DNA of 64,000 bases from assembly GCA_021030915.1 (NCBI GenBank), contig JAGEMR010000012.1:186001-250000 (forward strand). Direction: 5' to 3'. Of the stretch, positions 10,909-21,462 are shown in pieces. The position numbers and the translations under genes are program-made. How positions within the stretch are numbered: the first letter of the stretch is position 1; each line of letters begins with the position of its first letter. The notes under the pieces are model-generated. The model saw only the letters and a list, made by a program, of their open reading frames with translations, made no database searches and had not been told where the DNA came from. The stretch comes from Astrothelium macrocarpum (Eukaryota > Ascomycota > Dothideomycetes > Trypetheliales > Trypetheliaceae).

Positions 10909-12718
10909 TGGTTGCTTCGGTCAGCCGGCGTACGTAGCATTCAGCGTTTGGTTGGCGCCACTTGGAATTTCTTGCAACCTTTCTTCCCTGCTTCTAATGA
11001 TGATTTACTCCTCGGCGAATCCCGATTTGATTCTATCGATCCTAATAACCCACATAGAGTACACGTCATGGATCTGCACCTGTACGTGAATAGGTTGAAG
11101 TACGCCATTTCCCCTGATTCACTGATGACGCGAAATGTGATTCAATATTCCGCGATCACCAGTACCAAATTATGAAGACATAGGATGGGATGAAAGGTCT
11201 CAGAGCAGAAACATCGTGAGGTCTCAGCTGATCGTCGATGCCTCCAGTGCCCCCAGTGCTCCTAATCAACCTCTCACTCAACATCTTCAGGCCTCTAATG
11301 GTGCCACACCAATCAGATCAATCTTCTCCCTTCAAAATTTAAGACCAACAGTTTTGTGTGTCTAGGGTGACGGCAGCTGGTTAGAAATACTGTGACGCTA
11401 CAACAAACATTATTGAACGAAGCCCTTTGCTGAAGTTTCTCATGGTTTCAACGACAAACTATCCGAGCAGAGACGAGAGTTTACGATTTGACGTTTGAAC
11501 TTTTGAAAGGTGTGAGAGCTCACATTCGGCAGACGGTTTTCCTTCCCCACTTCCACAAAGAGAATCGAGCGAAGAAATAAGTTGTCCTAAGCTATAGCTA
11601 TATTTCCAGCCATTCTGAAGCAGTTCCCGGTAAGATCAAAGTTCCCGATACGGGCTACCAAAGGTCGGTTTCTAGAGCCTCGTCCTCCTCGCATAATGCT
11701 ATGTTCCCATACAAAGTGACCTCGCCATACACCCAGTTAGGTTAGCGGTATCAATGCGCTGACTCAGCAAACCTGCGCCCGGCTCATCTCCGGCTCCACT
11801 GCGCTCACGCCCTGCTCAGCTGCGCTCCTTCAAGCCTTTCTGAATTCAAGAAGTGCAGTGCTCTCATCTTGAAAAAGCTCCGTTTAGACCTCATCAGTTT
11901 TGAAGATGATCACCTGGGGCCGACAAGCTGAACTTAGTACCTTGACCTACGAAGTCTGCGCTAGGACGATCTGGGGATATGCGCTACGAGAGGCAACCAA
12001 AGGCAATTCATGGTAATCGAGGGCTGAGCTCCAGCGGAGGTGATTGACGCGAAAGACACGTCGATTTCGCATGTTGGAAGGAGCAGCGCTGGCAATGCAG
12101 CAGAGAGTCGGCAGATACATTTGCAATAGGTAAAAATCCCCACAGGCATACAGCAGCTGGAGAATTGAATGTGAGGCGCAGCGGCGTCTTCTACTTATTA
12201 TTCGTCTAAGTGGGCGTGGACTTGAAATTTGCATAACGTCTGCAAAGCTGACGTTGGATTGCGGTATCCTACAAGCCTGCTGGGAATATGCAGCCTTGCG
12301 TGACGAATCTCTCAGCTGGCGCTGCTGAAATGCGTCGGCATCTTTCCTACCATAATGAAACCAAATGCGGCGAAATTTGAATCGTCATAGGACGGCCACA
12401 GTCAAATGTAGCTTCCTTCTCGTGCGCGCAATACCTTTTGTGGGAGGTTCTTTATGACTTCTCTATATGCGCATCGTTGCTGTGCAGCCTACCACTCCCT
12501 CAATGAAAAGACCATCGCCCTCTCAGCCTCAGCCTCGGTCTCAGGAGAAGTGATACGAAGCTCGCTTTTTCTGCTGTTGGAGAAGAGTGACCGGGGCCAG
12601 TCACGAAGCTTCCGTGCTGAGCAGCATAAATTCCCATTACTGGAAGCGTTGCTACGACCGCAATTGATACTTGCGACGCGCGATCCTAGAGAAGAATTCT
12701 ACGGACATCATATTAAAT
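10909..12718. other. Long intergenic region without a supported gene
   Basis: About 1.8 kb. Several 60-95-codon open frames exist on both strands (for example 11947-12234 minus, 12454-12729 plus), but none shows a domain, consistent splice sites or a signal peptide. The last few hundred bases should be the promoter of the rhodopsin-domain gene. Confidence 0.4.
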
Positions 12719-13912
12719 ATGGCTTCTGAACAACTGCAATCCCAGTCCAGCTATCTGGAAGAGGACATTGGCCATCGTCTTGTCAACACCGCGATTGCAT
12801 TCATTGTCATCTTGACCGCGTTCGTTCTCCTTCGCATCAAAGCGCGAATGCTCCGCGATCGTTCTTGGATGTGGCAGGACATCTTCGTCCCTCTTGCATA
12901 CATTAGCAATATTGCAGTTTGTATCGTGAGCATTCGTGAGGAAGATCCAAGACCCCAAAACCTTGAGTCCGAAACTAGCCTCGTACTCTCAAGTGGCCGT
13001 CAAGAAAGGGTCAGTCGGTCGTCACTTCGAAGTTGTTTTGCACACGCAGCCCTCGTCGATCATATATTTCATGAAAACCATCTATATCGCCGGTCCCATT
13101 CTCTATATTCCAGCCCTTACATTCTCGAAGCTGGCCATTCTAGACATCGACCTTCACATCTTCCAGGATACGGTCTCTCGGCGCACCTGCTGGATCACAG
13201 GCGTAGCGATTGTGTTAGCGGCGTGTGTCAACGTCCCTATGATCATTTGGGAATGCTCGCCAATGGACTACCTATGGAAGAGCCAAATTGATTCAGAAGC
13301 GGTAGGCCACTGCCACAACATCCGGAAGCAGTATCTCTGGGCTAGTTTTCCAAACGTCGTCACCGACGTCGTCATGTTTCTTCTACCTCTACCGGTTGTC
13401 TTCAGGCTTCAAGTGTCTCTCAAAGTCAGGCTCGGCGTCTTGATTACGTTCCTAATGGGCAGCTTGTGAGTGCTTTAGCCCTCCATATTACGATCGCTAG
13501 GCTGACAAAGTCCTGCAGTGGCATTGCAGTGTCTATCGCAAGATTCGTCATGTTCACTCAATCGTACAATGATCCTACTTGGGTATCGACAAGCCTGATT
13601 ATCTGGACGATCGCCGAGCCCGGAGCGTGTCTGATCGCTGTATGTCTTCTGACGTTCCGGCCGCTTTTGGTTTATATATTTTATGATAGCTCGTTGTCCT
13701 CATATATGCGACGACTGTTTTCAAGCAAGACACCGTGCTCTCAACCACCGGACGCAACATTTATCTATGCCATCCCGCTCCCAAAACTCAAGCGCCAGCC
13801 GCACGACGCTGAGCTTCAGGAGTGTGCCTCTGACGAAGACACAATTATCGGCCAAGTAAATTCATTATCGGACGAAACATTCGAAAGCAGCTCCCCGCAC
13901 GCATTATCTTGA
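12719..13912 (+). CDS. Rhodopsin-domain integral membrane protein (SAT4/PTH11-like family)
   Basis: Member of the fungal seven-helix membrane protein family that includes Pth11-related proteins; individual members mostly lack known ligands. Predicted exons 12719-12920, 12979-13465 and 13519-13912 give 360 residues. The first exon carries two helices (IAFIVILTAFVLLRIKAR; DIFVPLAYISNIAV). The family's conserved pieces follow: VGRHF, a tyrosine/isoleucine-rich helix (YIAGPILYIPALTFSKLAIL), NVPMIIWECSPMDYLW, and YLWASFPNVVTDVVMFLLPLPV. After intron 2 come FGIAVSIARF and STSLIIWTIAEPGACLIAVCL. The tail is cytosolic and acidic. Intron 1 uses donor GTATCG, chosen because it keeps phase with an acceptor at GAAACTAG; the donor could be shifted by a few bases. 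The last 97 coding bases overlap the oppositely oriented secreted-protein gene. Confidence 0.85.
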
Positions 13913-14157
13913 AAGAGTTGCACTGTCGGAGGTGCGTCAGCAGACTGGCAGTTTGCGACGGAAAGCGACCACGCGGCGTCCTCGAAAAACGCACAGGTAT
14001 CCGGAGTAGCTAGAATCGGCGAATTAGGCTCTTTGGTTCCACTGCTCCAGCTGAAGTCTTGGCACACATCAAATTTGATCTGATTATCTGCAAAGGCTCG
14101 CAAGAAAAAGATGAACAGAAGGGAAAGTGCAGTGTGCACAGCATAGAGATTATACAT
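13816..14157 (-). CDS. Small secreted protein, four cysteines
   Basis: A single-exon frame of 113 residues. It begins with an N-terminal hydrophobic segment (TALSLLFIFFLRAFA) followed by a likely cleavage site near residue 23. The mature part has exactly four cysteines (C-QDFSW, DT-C-AFF, AN-C-QSAD, NA-C-GEL), suggesting two disulfides. No transmembrane segment follows. Such proteins are common in fungal secretomes and some are effectors, but I recognise no family here and assign no function. The 3' 97 coding bases are also the 3' coding end of the rhodopsin-domain gene on the other strand. An intron that shortens one of the two cannot be excluded. Confidence 0.6.
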   Translation of the reverse strand: MYNLYAVHTALSLLFIFFLRAFADNQIKFDVCQDFSWSSGTKEPNSPILATPDTCAFFEDAAWSLSVANCQSADAPPTVQLFQDNACGELLSNVSSDNEFTWPIIVSSSEAHS

Positions 14158-14719
14158 TCATAAGTAAGGACTGTCTTGAATCGAAGAAGGAATAGCCGAT
14201 GAAAAGTAAAGAACGGAAATTGTGGGCGATGAGTTTGGCGGAGTTCTTTGCTTTTTAGCCAGAGATGTGGGAGAGCTCCCCGTGTGCCCGTTTCCTCAAA
14301 CTGAAGCATCGTCCAATCCTCGTTTATCGTGAAACCCTGCAGCACATACCTGATCGGTTTGTTTGCAAATGAGACATGAGAGCATTGCCGTTTGATAAAT
14401 CCTCTATTGCACACATTGGTCTAGTCTCAGAGTGAGGATCTGGTGATCAGGCAACGCAGCTTTCGAAACTGGAAAAAGAAGGAGCAAGGGTTGAGGCAGG
14501 CGCGCTGAGAACGATGAAAAATATTCCACTATAATTTCTCAGTTCGTTTTTTCTTGTATCGGTACAAAAACAAACTTGAATTCTTCGTAAGCTTTTTCCA
14601 AATCCATGTATCTTAAAACAGCACTTGGAATCATCGACTCAAGATTAAACAATCAAGCTTCATATAGAGCCAATTGCTCAGAAGTCGACGCTTGTGTCGA
14701 ACCAAACGTGGGACATGTG
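14158..14719. other. Upstream region of the small secreted protein
   Basis: Expected to hold the promoter of the minus-strand secreted-protein gene. Other short open frames here (for example 14010-14414 minus) are overlaps. Nothing else recognised. Confidence 0.35.
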
Positions 14720-15298
14720 TCAAGGGCTGCGTGTGCCCCGAGGAATATAATGCAAACTCGTGTGCTCACAATCGACAACAAAATCACCTGGTCCATTCCC
14801 TTGCGTGGAGCAAAGCTTCAAATACCACCAGAAGGGCTCACAGGCATGTCGATCTTTTTGACCAAGCCAAGGAATCATAACAGGCTGTATGCAGCTGGAA
14901 TGATTGGCATTGCTCCTATGGACAGGTACGACGATCTTGTAGGCGAAAGGAGAATTTGTATATTTTGTAATCATCTCGGAATTACCAGTCTACAGCGGCC
15001 CTATTATCTTCACCATTTCCTCGTAGTAGTGATAGTAGGTAGTGCAGACGACGAACCCGTGTTGAACGTCGTTGCATATTGAGAGAGACGCCGTCGGCTG
15101 GGTCAATGTGGGTCCGTGAGTTCTCCTAAAGGGACGGTTCATATTAGCGAAACGAGACCCAATATCCACAAGCTGGTTCTTCTGAAGAGTTTTAACACTG
15201 TGGAGGGATACCGGGCATAGTGCCAATATTAAGTATAAATAAGCCTTGCGGATCAGATAGTACACCGTAGAGCCACTAAGAACTTCAGACAATTTCAT
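14720..15298 (-). pseudogene. Interrupted ORF (single in-frame TAG), possibly a cysteine-rich secreted protein
   Basis: On the minus strand an ATG at 15298 opens a frame that continues for 193 codons to 14720 except for one in-frame TAG at 14992-14990. Both halves share the same frame. The first half has a hydrophobic N-terminal stretch (YLYLILALCPVSL). Cysteines occur on both sides of the stop (LALCPV, SICND, VVCTT, SSCIQ, HACEP, LKLCST, VVDCEH), which suggests one original cysteine-rich product. A short intron removing the stop would need a poor donor (GTTCAA or GTCGTC), so I favour a pseudogene or a read-through candidate. An antisense open frame of 158 codons (14606-15082) covers the same DNA, so coding direction is not certain. 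Confidence 0.3.
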
Positions 15299-15372
15299 GG
15301 CCCCAAGAGCGCAGCATAGTCTTTATTAGGGAACAAGAACAGTGACTTCGTAGTCTGGCACCTTAGCTAATT

Positions 15373-15635
15373 ATGCCATTCATCGGCGTCTTAAACTGTA
15401 CATATGCTCTTTGCTATCCTTCAGTTAGGATGATCGAACTTTCTAACGAGTGTGGATCAGCCTTTGTGGACAATAGTACCTCTTGCCCACACTTTCTGCC
15501 GGATTATGGCCTTTCCAAAGGTAAGCTGTTAACATGAACCATTCATACTAACCACCAGAATTGAAATTTCCAATCGGTGATACGAGGGTGTTTGCGAAGT
15601 GGTGGAACGACATTTTCACCATCGATATCGAGTAA
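15373..15635 (+). CDS. Candidate small gene, two exons, 74 residues
   Basis: ATG at 15373 opens 49 codons ending in a GTAAGC donor at 15521. A short intron with a textbook branch site (ACTAAC) and CAG acceptor ends at 15558, and a 77-nt second exon ends in TAA at 15633-15635. The predicted product has five cysteines and a tryptophan pair (AKWWNDIF). The intron would be only 38 nt, shorter than the others in this window, which lowers confidence. No domain or signal peptide recognised. It may be the end of a longer or decayed gene. Confidence 0.3.
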
Positions 15636-15722
15636 GTTGCTATCCTACTAAAAGCTATAGATGTCCAACGTATCGAAGGGAAACTTACATAACGCGTGAA
15701 AGATCTGCATTACAGCAAGCGC

Positions 15723-17113
15723 CTAATCGGGGCCTGGAGTCACAGTCGTTGATGTAAAGTTGAAAGTTTTGTTTCCCATGTGAGGGTTAATATTGTCAGC
15801 CATAGCTTCCAAGAGAATAGACTGCTGTATATCGAGCCAAGAAGGACCTGATGAATCCCAGGCGAAAGTATCATCGTACATAGTAATAGAGGTGAGCTTT
15901 GAATTGTTAGATGTAGGGGATTCGTCATTGGAGACGGAGCTTTTAGGGGTGCTGTTGTTGACAGGGCTCGTCGACAAGACAGTGTTTAGATCGGGTACAC
16001 GAGTCCTAAGACCAGTAGGGTGATGAACGTCATAGAGACCTCGCTTCGCGTGGCTTCCATGGTTGAGAGACACGATTCTTCCATTTCGTAGGGGTCGCTG
16101 AGCTTTGCCGCTGTGTGGAGAGATCATTCTTGAGCCAAGACCAAAGAAAACGTAGTTTTCGGCATTATTTATGCCCCCGGATTGACCCAAACGAACGCAA
16201 TGTAACCAGCCAAACCCTCTGTTGCCTTGGCTAATAACGTCTCGTTGAGGAATGGCATATGTCAAGGCACCAAGCAGAATGCCGTCAAGCAATACTAATA
16301 CATCCATAGGAGTTCGAGATCGATCACGTAACCAAGTGGTAAACTTCTTCCAACTTTTAGCCAAATTAATCTTTGCTCCTTGGCCCTGGAAATCTCCATA
16401 ATTCTGAATGGTGTTTTTGTGTACAGCCTTCAAATACCAAGGACATAATTGGACGTAGACAGGCCATAAGTGGCCTTCTCGTACTGATGTATAAGCTTCT
16501 GTATCCTATTTCAGGTTAACAATAAATGTAACCTACAAATACTTGGTATTCGATTACTTACTCCAGGCCTTGCACCGTTTTTGCAACTTTCATATCGCGG
16601 GTTCATTCTTTGCACTTGGTTGGGGGTAGTAGTATCATACGCATATCCGGGTAGGAGAGCCCCTGCGTTATCCTCGTTCTCTCTGTATCGACTAAAATCA
16701 CAGAAAATGACAAGTTTTTGATTGGACAACCAATATGGGCCGCGGTTGGAAGGGATTGGGGTAGGTCGTCCGTTGTTGCCGTTATTGAATTCTAAGATCG
16801 AGGTGAATGTATCTGAAACAGTTTGCCACCCCCGTGTATTAATGATGACGGTTCCTTGCTCAGATACTGATGAGCCCAATGCTTCATCAAAAAGCCATTT
16901 CGTGAGGTCAATCTGTGCATCCCAGGTAGAGATGCTTCTTTGCGGACGGGTAAGAGCGTAAAGGGTGTCGGAACCCGCCCTAGCGAGGTCAAATGCACTT
17001 TGCATGCCGCTTATAATGGTTTCCGTGTAATTGTCACACGAATTATCCAGAACATAACTTTTGCTAGCACATAGAAAGAGAGGAAAAATTAAAAGAAATC
17101 TTTTAGGCTCCAT
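15723..17113 (-). CDS. Secreted lysine-specific metallo-endopeptidase-like (Asp-zincin) protein lacking the HExxH motif
   Basis: Exons 17113-16562 and 16505-15723 give 444 residues with a signal peptide (RFLLIFPLFLCASKSYV). The architecture follows fungal secreted M35-like/putative peptidase-domain proteins: a helical N-terminal part, a CDFSRY... strand region, LCPWYLKAV, then LLDGILLGALTYA, FGWLHC and GINNAENYVFFGLGSRM. In active relatives the LLD...LL segment is followed by HELTH; here residues 263-267 read GALTY, so both zinc-binding histidines and the catalytic glutamate are missing while the surrounding frame is intact. I infer a catalytically dead secreted homologue, possibly a binding protein. 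The tail is S/T/N-rich with several N-glycosylation sequons. Family assignment is from motif memory, not a search. Confidence 0.7.
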
Positions 17114-19535
17114 AATTTAATCGACATACGTTCCGATCGGTGGGGGGTTTCCCTTCTTTTCTTTTTCTTTCCAGTGATTGCTCCTTTTTACAACTGCGAG
17201 ACCATCAGAAAAGACGCAAGGGATGAATAGTGTTTATCTTTCTGGCCAATCGATTCGAAAATAAACTGTATGATGTTAACCTCAAAAAGACGTCTCCAAT
17301 GATTTCCTGTGCTTCTTATATACCATGCAGTATCCCGAACGATGACGTATCATGTTCACTATATGCTTGGAATGAGAGTCTAATTTCTCGTCATTACATA
17401 AAAGAAGACGTTTTGTGTGAAGGCATCAAGTTACGTAGCGCGGTTTGGCATCAGTTCGCGGCTCGGCGGACGAGCCCAAGCCTCCGGTATTCCGACAAGA
17501 GTGCGGAACAGAGAGTATTTCACACACCCCCGGGCAGATGGATTTTCTCCGAACAATTTGTGCGGATCGCCGGGACGGTATTGGGGGATCTGATCAATTT
17601 ACGCGCTATGGCGTAAATCATTTCGTCATCTTCCTAGATCTCTTATAAAGTTATCTCCATATAAATAATATCAATTCCTAGAGCTTCAGTATACCCGAGA
17701 AGATTCTGCACTTGAACTCGACTTTTGTGCGCGGAGATTAGTATGAAACACTCTTCTGTCCTCTCTATTGTTGATCTTTTGATGTTCATATTTAAACTGG
17801 TTCCGTGTTTATCCTGGCATCTTGACGCTTGCAGTAGGAAGAGGGTTTGATCTCTCCCTTGCGAGTGCGTGCTCGTTGTTGCAAGTAGGTTTGATGTAAG
17901 TCGTGAATGGTTAAAAGTAAGCTTCTCTGTAATGCAATGTGCCTGTCTACTCTCTTGATGAACTCAAGGATTTGACATAGGTTCCCTCGGAAATTGGCTT
18001 CGTCCAATTGCAACACTAGAGGCCCGTTGATTCGTGATCATAGCTTGGCTTGTGCCGGGTGAAGGCGCTGTCATCTCATTTGTCAACATTCTCTCTGGCA
18101 TGTCGATTGGTGGGAGTCTGGTATTCGATTAAGCGCTGTTGGTCAAATGAATGTCCTGATACTCTGGGAGGCCCCTTCACTGATATTGTGACGTAGGAGC
18201 AGCCCATTCGTACTCATTGCCTGATCTTGGGTCGTACTCGGTCTGGTTGTATACGAACAGAGACAATTGTGAGAAAAATTACTGGGGTTCTCCGTGACTG
18301 CTTAGATTGGCGGTCGCCAGGACAGGTAGCTGACGGGAAGTTGACTTTTGCGTCAGATGCCTTATAAAATTCACTCGTTTCCTTGCTTATCATCACAATG
18401 ATCCGGTTCCCGGTACTGTCTTTATAATCTCAGAGCGTAAACTTGTTGGCAGGATATGGCGGCGTGAGCTTCCCATGCGTTCCAGCTATCCAAGCCAAGG
18501 TGACAAGATACAGCACTAGCACTATTCGGCGATGAAGACGAAAGGTTAGTCAAAAACCGTTGTCGAAACATGACATATCGAAGATGGGGTGCACAGAGCC
18601 AAAGAACTTTCAACGAGTAATCACGCGTGGAGGCTGTGGGTCTTGATCGGGTTAGCGCTTGGCTAATGAGGTAACAATCCCGGTCACAAAATGTTGCCCC
18701 TGAGTCCCTGATTTTCAGCGCTTTCTGCACTCCACCATCCACGGCAGCCTTGATGCAAGCCGTTCATCGCGCATATTCTAGGGGTTGAGGTGCCGCTGCT
18801 CGCCTCGAGCTTGCCAGGCGTGATCTACTTACGTGTACATCCTATCTCGATTCTTGGTTAATAATTGATCCCCTCGTGTCCGTCCAGTCCGTACTTCAGC
18901 GTTGTCACGAATCTTAGCATCATGAACTCGTTGCCAGGAGGCAACGCTGAAAAAAAATTCGTCGTAAAGGGCGAAAAGAAAAAAATTGTGATATCGTCCG
19001 CACGAAGTGCAAGCTAGCCATCCGGAAGATGGAAGTAAGAGTCTAAGAGCTTAGCGTAGCCGAATTTCCATTTTTATTGCTACAAGAGAAATCCAAATAC
19101 TGCGCTTAACATGTGAGATTTGGCGGGTGACACTTTTACTTTGCCTAAGAGAGTGTTGCACAATTTTCGTTGGAGATATTCAAGGATTAGACCGCCCAGA
19201 GTGATGCCCGGGTTTGTAGGTCTCATATCGCGAAAGACATTACTAATCTTGATGAATTTAAGCAAAGTTTTTGCATTCACTCTTCCCATACGGAGTGGGT
19301 AGCCACTGCTGGGCTTCGATTAATGGGTTGGGAATACATGCTCAAAGTTCAAAGTCAACACCATGCTAAACTATATTGGTACGTTCATTGTCAGAGCAGC
19401 CAAGCAACAAATTGCAATGACTAATGATAGCATGATTCTACGGGTGTGCCGATTGTCGACTTTCTCAAATGGGGTGAGTACATGACTGGTGATGCCTTGC
19501 GGGAAATGCTTTGCGGAAAAAAGGGCAAGCTTCTC
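17114..19535. other. Long intergenic region without a supported gene
   Basis: About 2.4 kb. Only short open frames on both strands (60-128 codons, for example 17230-17616 plus and 18422-18742 minus), with no recognisable domain or convincing splicing. The bases next to 17113 are the promoter of the zincin-like gene. A short segment around 17460-17600 is richer in CGG/CCG triplets than its surroundings, which could be chance. Confidence 0.4.
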
Positions 19536-20504
19536 TCACGCTTTGCTCTCAACCGTCCCTTGCCCCTCAAGCCCTTCAAAAGCCTTGCATGCTTCTGCCC
19601 AAGCTGTAGCTGCTGGATACAGCTGACTTTTCAAATACGCCCACGTCATCCTTTGTAACACCCCTAACCGCTCAGGCTTCTCATCCAACGTCTCGCCCGC
19701 ATCCCATCCACTGATACCGCCCAACCCATGTTTTGCACCCTTGAGCACTAGCAAATCTTTGGGTCCCGGCGCCAGCGTATACGGGTCAGCATGCCAGTCG
19801 GCGCTTCGGCTTGTAAAGTGCGCACTGATGTCCTCGTCACCATACACCACGAGCGCGGGTGCTGTCATCGTGCTGAAGTCGGCGCCATAAAAGGGAAGGC
19901 GACTCCTTCCCCCTTCCGAAATATCAATGCTGTTACCTACTCCAGCCAGGACGACGCCCGCCTTGATACGCGGCTCCCATTTGCGCCACGTCGACCCGTC
20001 ACGCGGATCCACGTTGCCCGCGCCGAGAAGCATAGTCACAGCCAAGGCGCCCGCCGAATGGCCTGCGACTGCGACGCGGCTGCGGTCGAGACGGCCTTGG
20101 AGTCCAGGTACTGCGGCCTCGACGGTGTCGAGGTTGTCGAGAATGCGCACCATGTCCAGGACTTGGTCTTGCCAGAAGAGCTCCTGCCCAGGAGCCGGCT
20201 GGAGATCCAGAAACGCCGATCTAAGGTGCGTCGGCTGTAGCACGGCGAAACCGTGGGCTGCCCAGAACTCACACAATGGCGCGTATCCCTCTAGCGACGA
20301 GAGCGAATTACTGCGGCCCTGACCATGCGAGAAGAGGATGATGGGGAGGGCGTCACCCGTCGATGGTACTGTTACCCGCAGTTCCAAGTCGACAGGACGG
20401 TTTGGGATAGACAGGACGACGGGGCTGAATGAGATGATGGCTTTGGGTGAGTTGATGGGAATGTTGACGGCGGCGCCAACGCCGGCGTGATAATCCGTAT
20501 GCAT
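19536..20504 (-). CDS. Alpha/beta hydrolase, chlorophyllase-like
   Basis: Single-exon protein of 322 residues if started at the ATG at 20504; upstream codons in frame begin only with TTG. The fold's markers are all present: the oxyanion strand ILFSHGQGRS, the nucleophile elbow GHSAGA (serine near residue 150), the acid strand VVYGDED, and the histidine in LKGAKHGLGG. The arrangement and the FSHGQG motif resemble the chlorophyllase/platelet-activating-factor-hydrolase branch of the superfamily. The substrate cannot be read from sequence; members hydrolyse small esters. No signal peptide, so probably cytosolic. Codon usage is more GC-rich than the flanking intergenic DNA. Confidence 0.85.
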   Translation of the reverse strand: MHTDYHAGVGAAVNIPINSPKAIISFSPVVLSIPNRPVDLELRVTVPSTGDALPIILFSHGQGRSNSLSSLEGYAPLCEFWAAHGFAVLQPTHLRSAFLDLQPAPGQELFWQDQVLDMVRILDNLDTVEAAVPGLQGRLDRSRVAVAGHSAGALAVTMLLGAGNVDPRDGSTWRKWEPRIKAGVVLAGVGNSIDISEGGRSRLPFYGADFSTMTAPALVVYGDEDISAHFTSRSADWHADPYTLAPGPKDLLVLKGAKHGLGGISGWDAGETLDEKPERLGVLQRMTWAYLKSQLYPAATAWAEACKAFEGLEGQGTVESKA

Positions 20505-21462
20505 GCTGTGCGTTTTGTTCAGCAATTCACGTATAATCGCAACAAATAGAAAGTAGTTGTTGTTATCTGAAAGGCTTCCTTTTATTGCGATCTGTAGCTG
20601 AATTTATAGGCAACTGGATCGAATGCTGGCCCGACAAGTGCATCGATTAAATTTCGACGAACCGAAATGCACTCAGAAACAATCATACTAGCATTCCTGC
20701 TAACGGAGTACAATTTAAAGCCGTGCGTAAATCCGCCTTAGCGAATAGACCCACCCCGAACAAGGGCATCTTCAGCTATATTAATAAATACTCGCGATCC
20801 TATTGAAACGTGCAAATCTCATGGTTTACCAAAGCATTCGATTTCTCAACCCAAAGGTACTTCAGCTCTCGATTCTGTCAACTCAAAATCCCTTCGGCGA
20901 TCGGCTAGTTTCGTTTTGGCAGCGACCGCATGAATTACAACCTATAATCCGTGCCGTATATCCACTGCGCAAGGGTGAGTAGTATTGGATCCACAGAATC
21001 AAATTCATTGACTGTCTTGTTGAGGCCGGAGTGAAGTTAAGCTACTATGAAGAGTAGATGATGCTTGCAGCATGCTTGATGACTCGCGTTATTATGTAAT
21101 CCTCGGTCACAGCTTCTTCTTAGCAAGTGAATATCTCCAGTGCTATGGTTTTACTCCATAACGCTGTGTGCCGGGGAACCGGGTGTCTGTTATGGCCCAA
21201 ATCGCCGCTGCTTTAGCGCTCTCGGCCCGTCGAAACTAGGACAGAAGTAATAGCACTTAAATTAAGGATATATCAAAGCTTTGGCGCATCGTGAAGCCAA
21301 CGCCGTGCTTGCTATACAAATCCTGACTCGCTGGTAAACAAAGATAAATTTGTAATCAATTCAACGAATCTTTGGGATGAACTAGATAAGCTGGCTAAGA
21401 AACAACGCAAAGATAGCCTGTTGTCTTGGTTCCTTTGGGAGCAGGGTAGGCCTAAGGGCTAG
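20505..21462. other. Intergenic region
   Basis: About 960 bases containing the hydrolase promoter and the 3' flank of the ankyrin gene. No gene, repeat or RNA recognised. Confidence 0.45.

Noticed and set aside
14674..14880. Peptide with TCVKGCVCPEEYNANSC, reminiscent of trypsin-inhibitor-like cysteine-rich domains
   Set aside because: Only about half a domain, flanked by unrelated sequence, in a region where three frames are open; likely coincidence.
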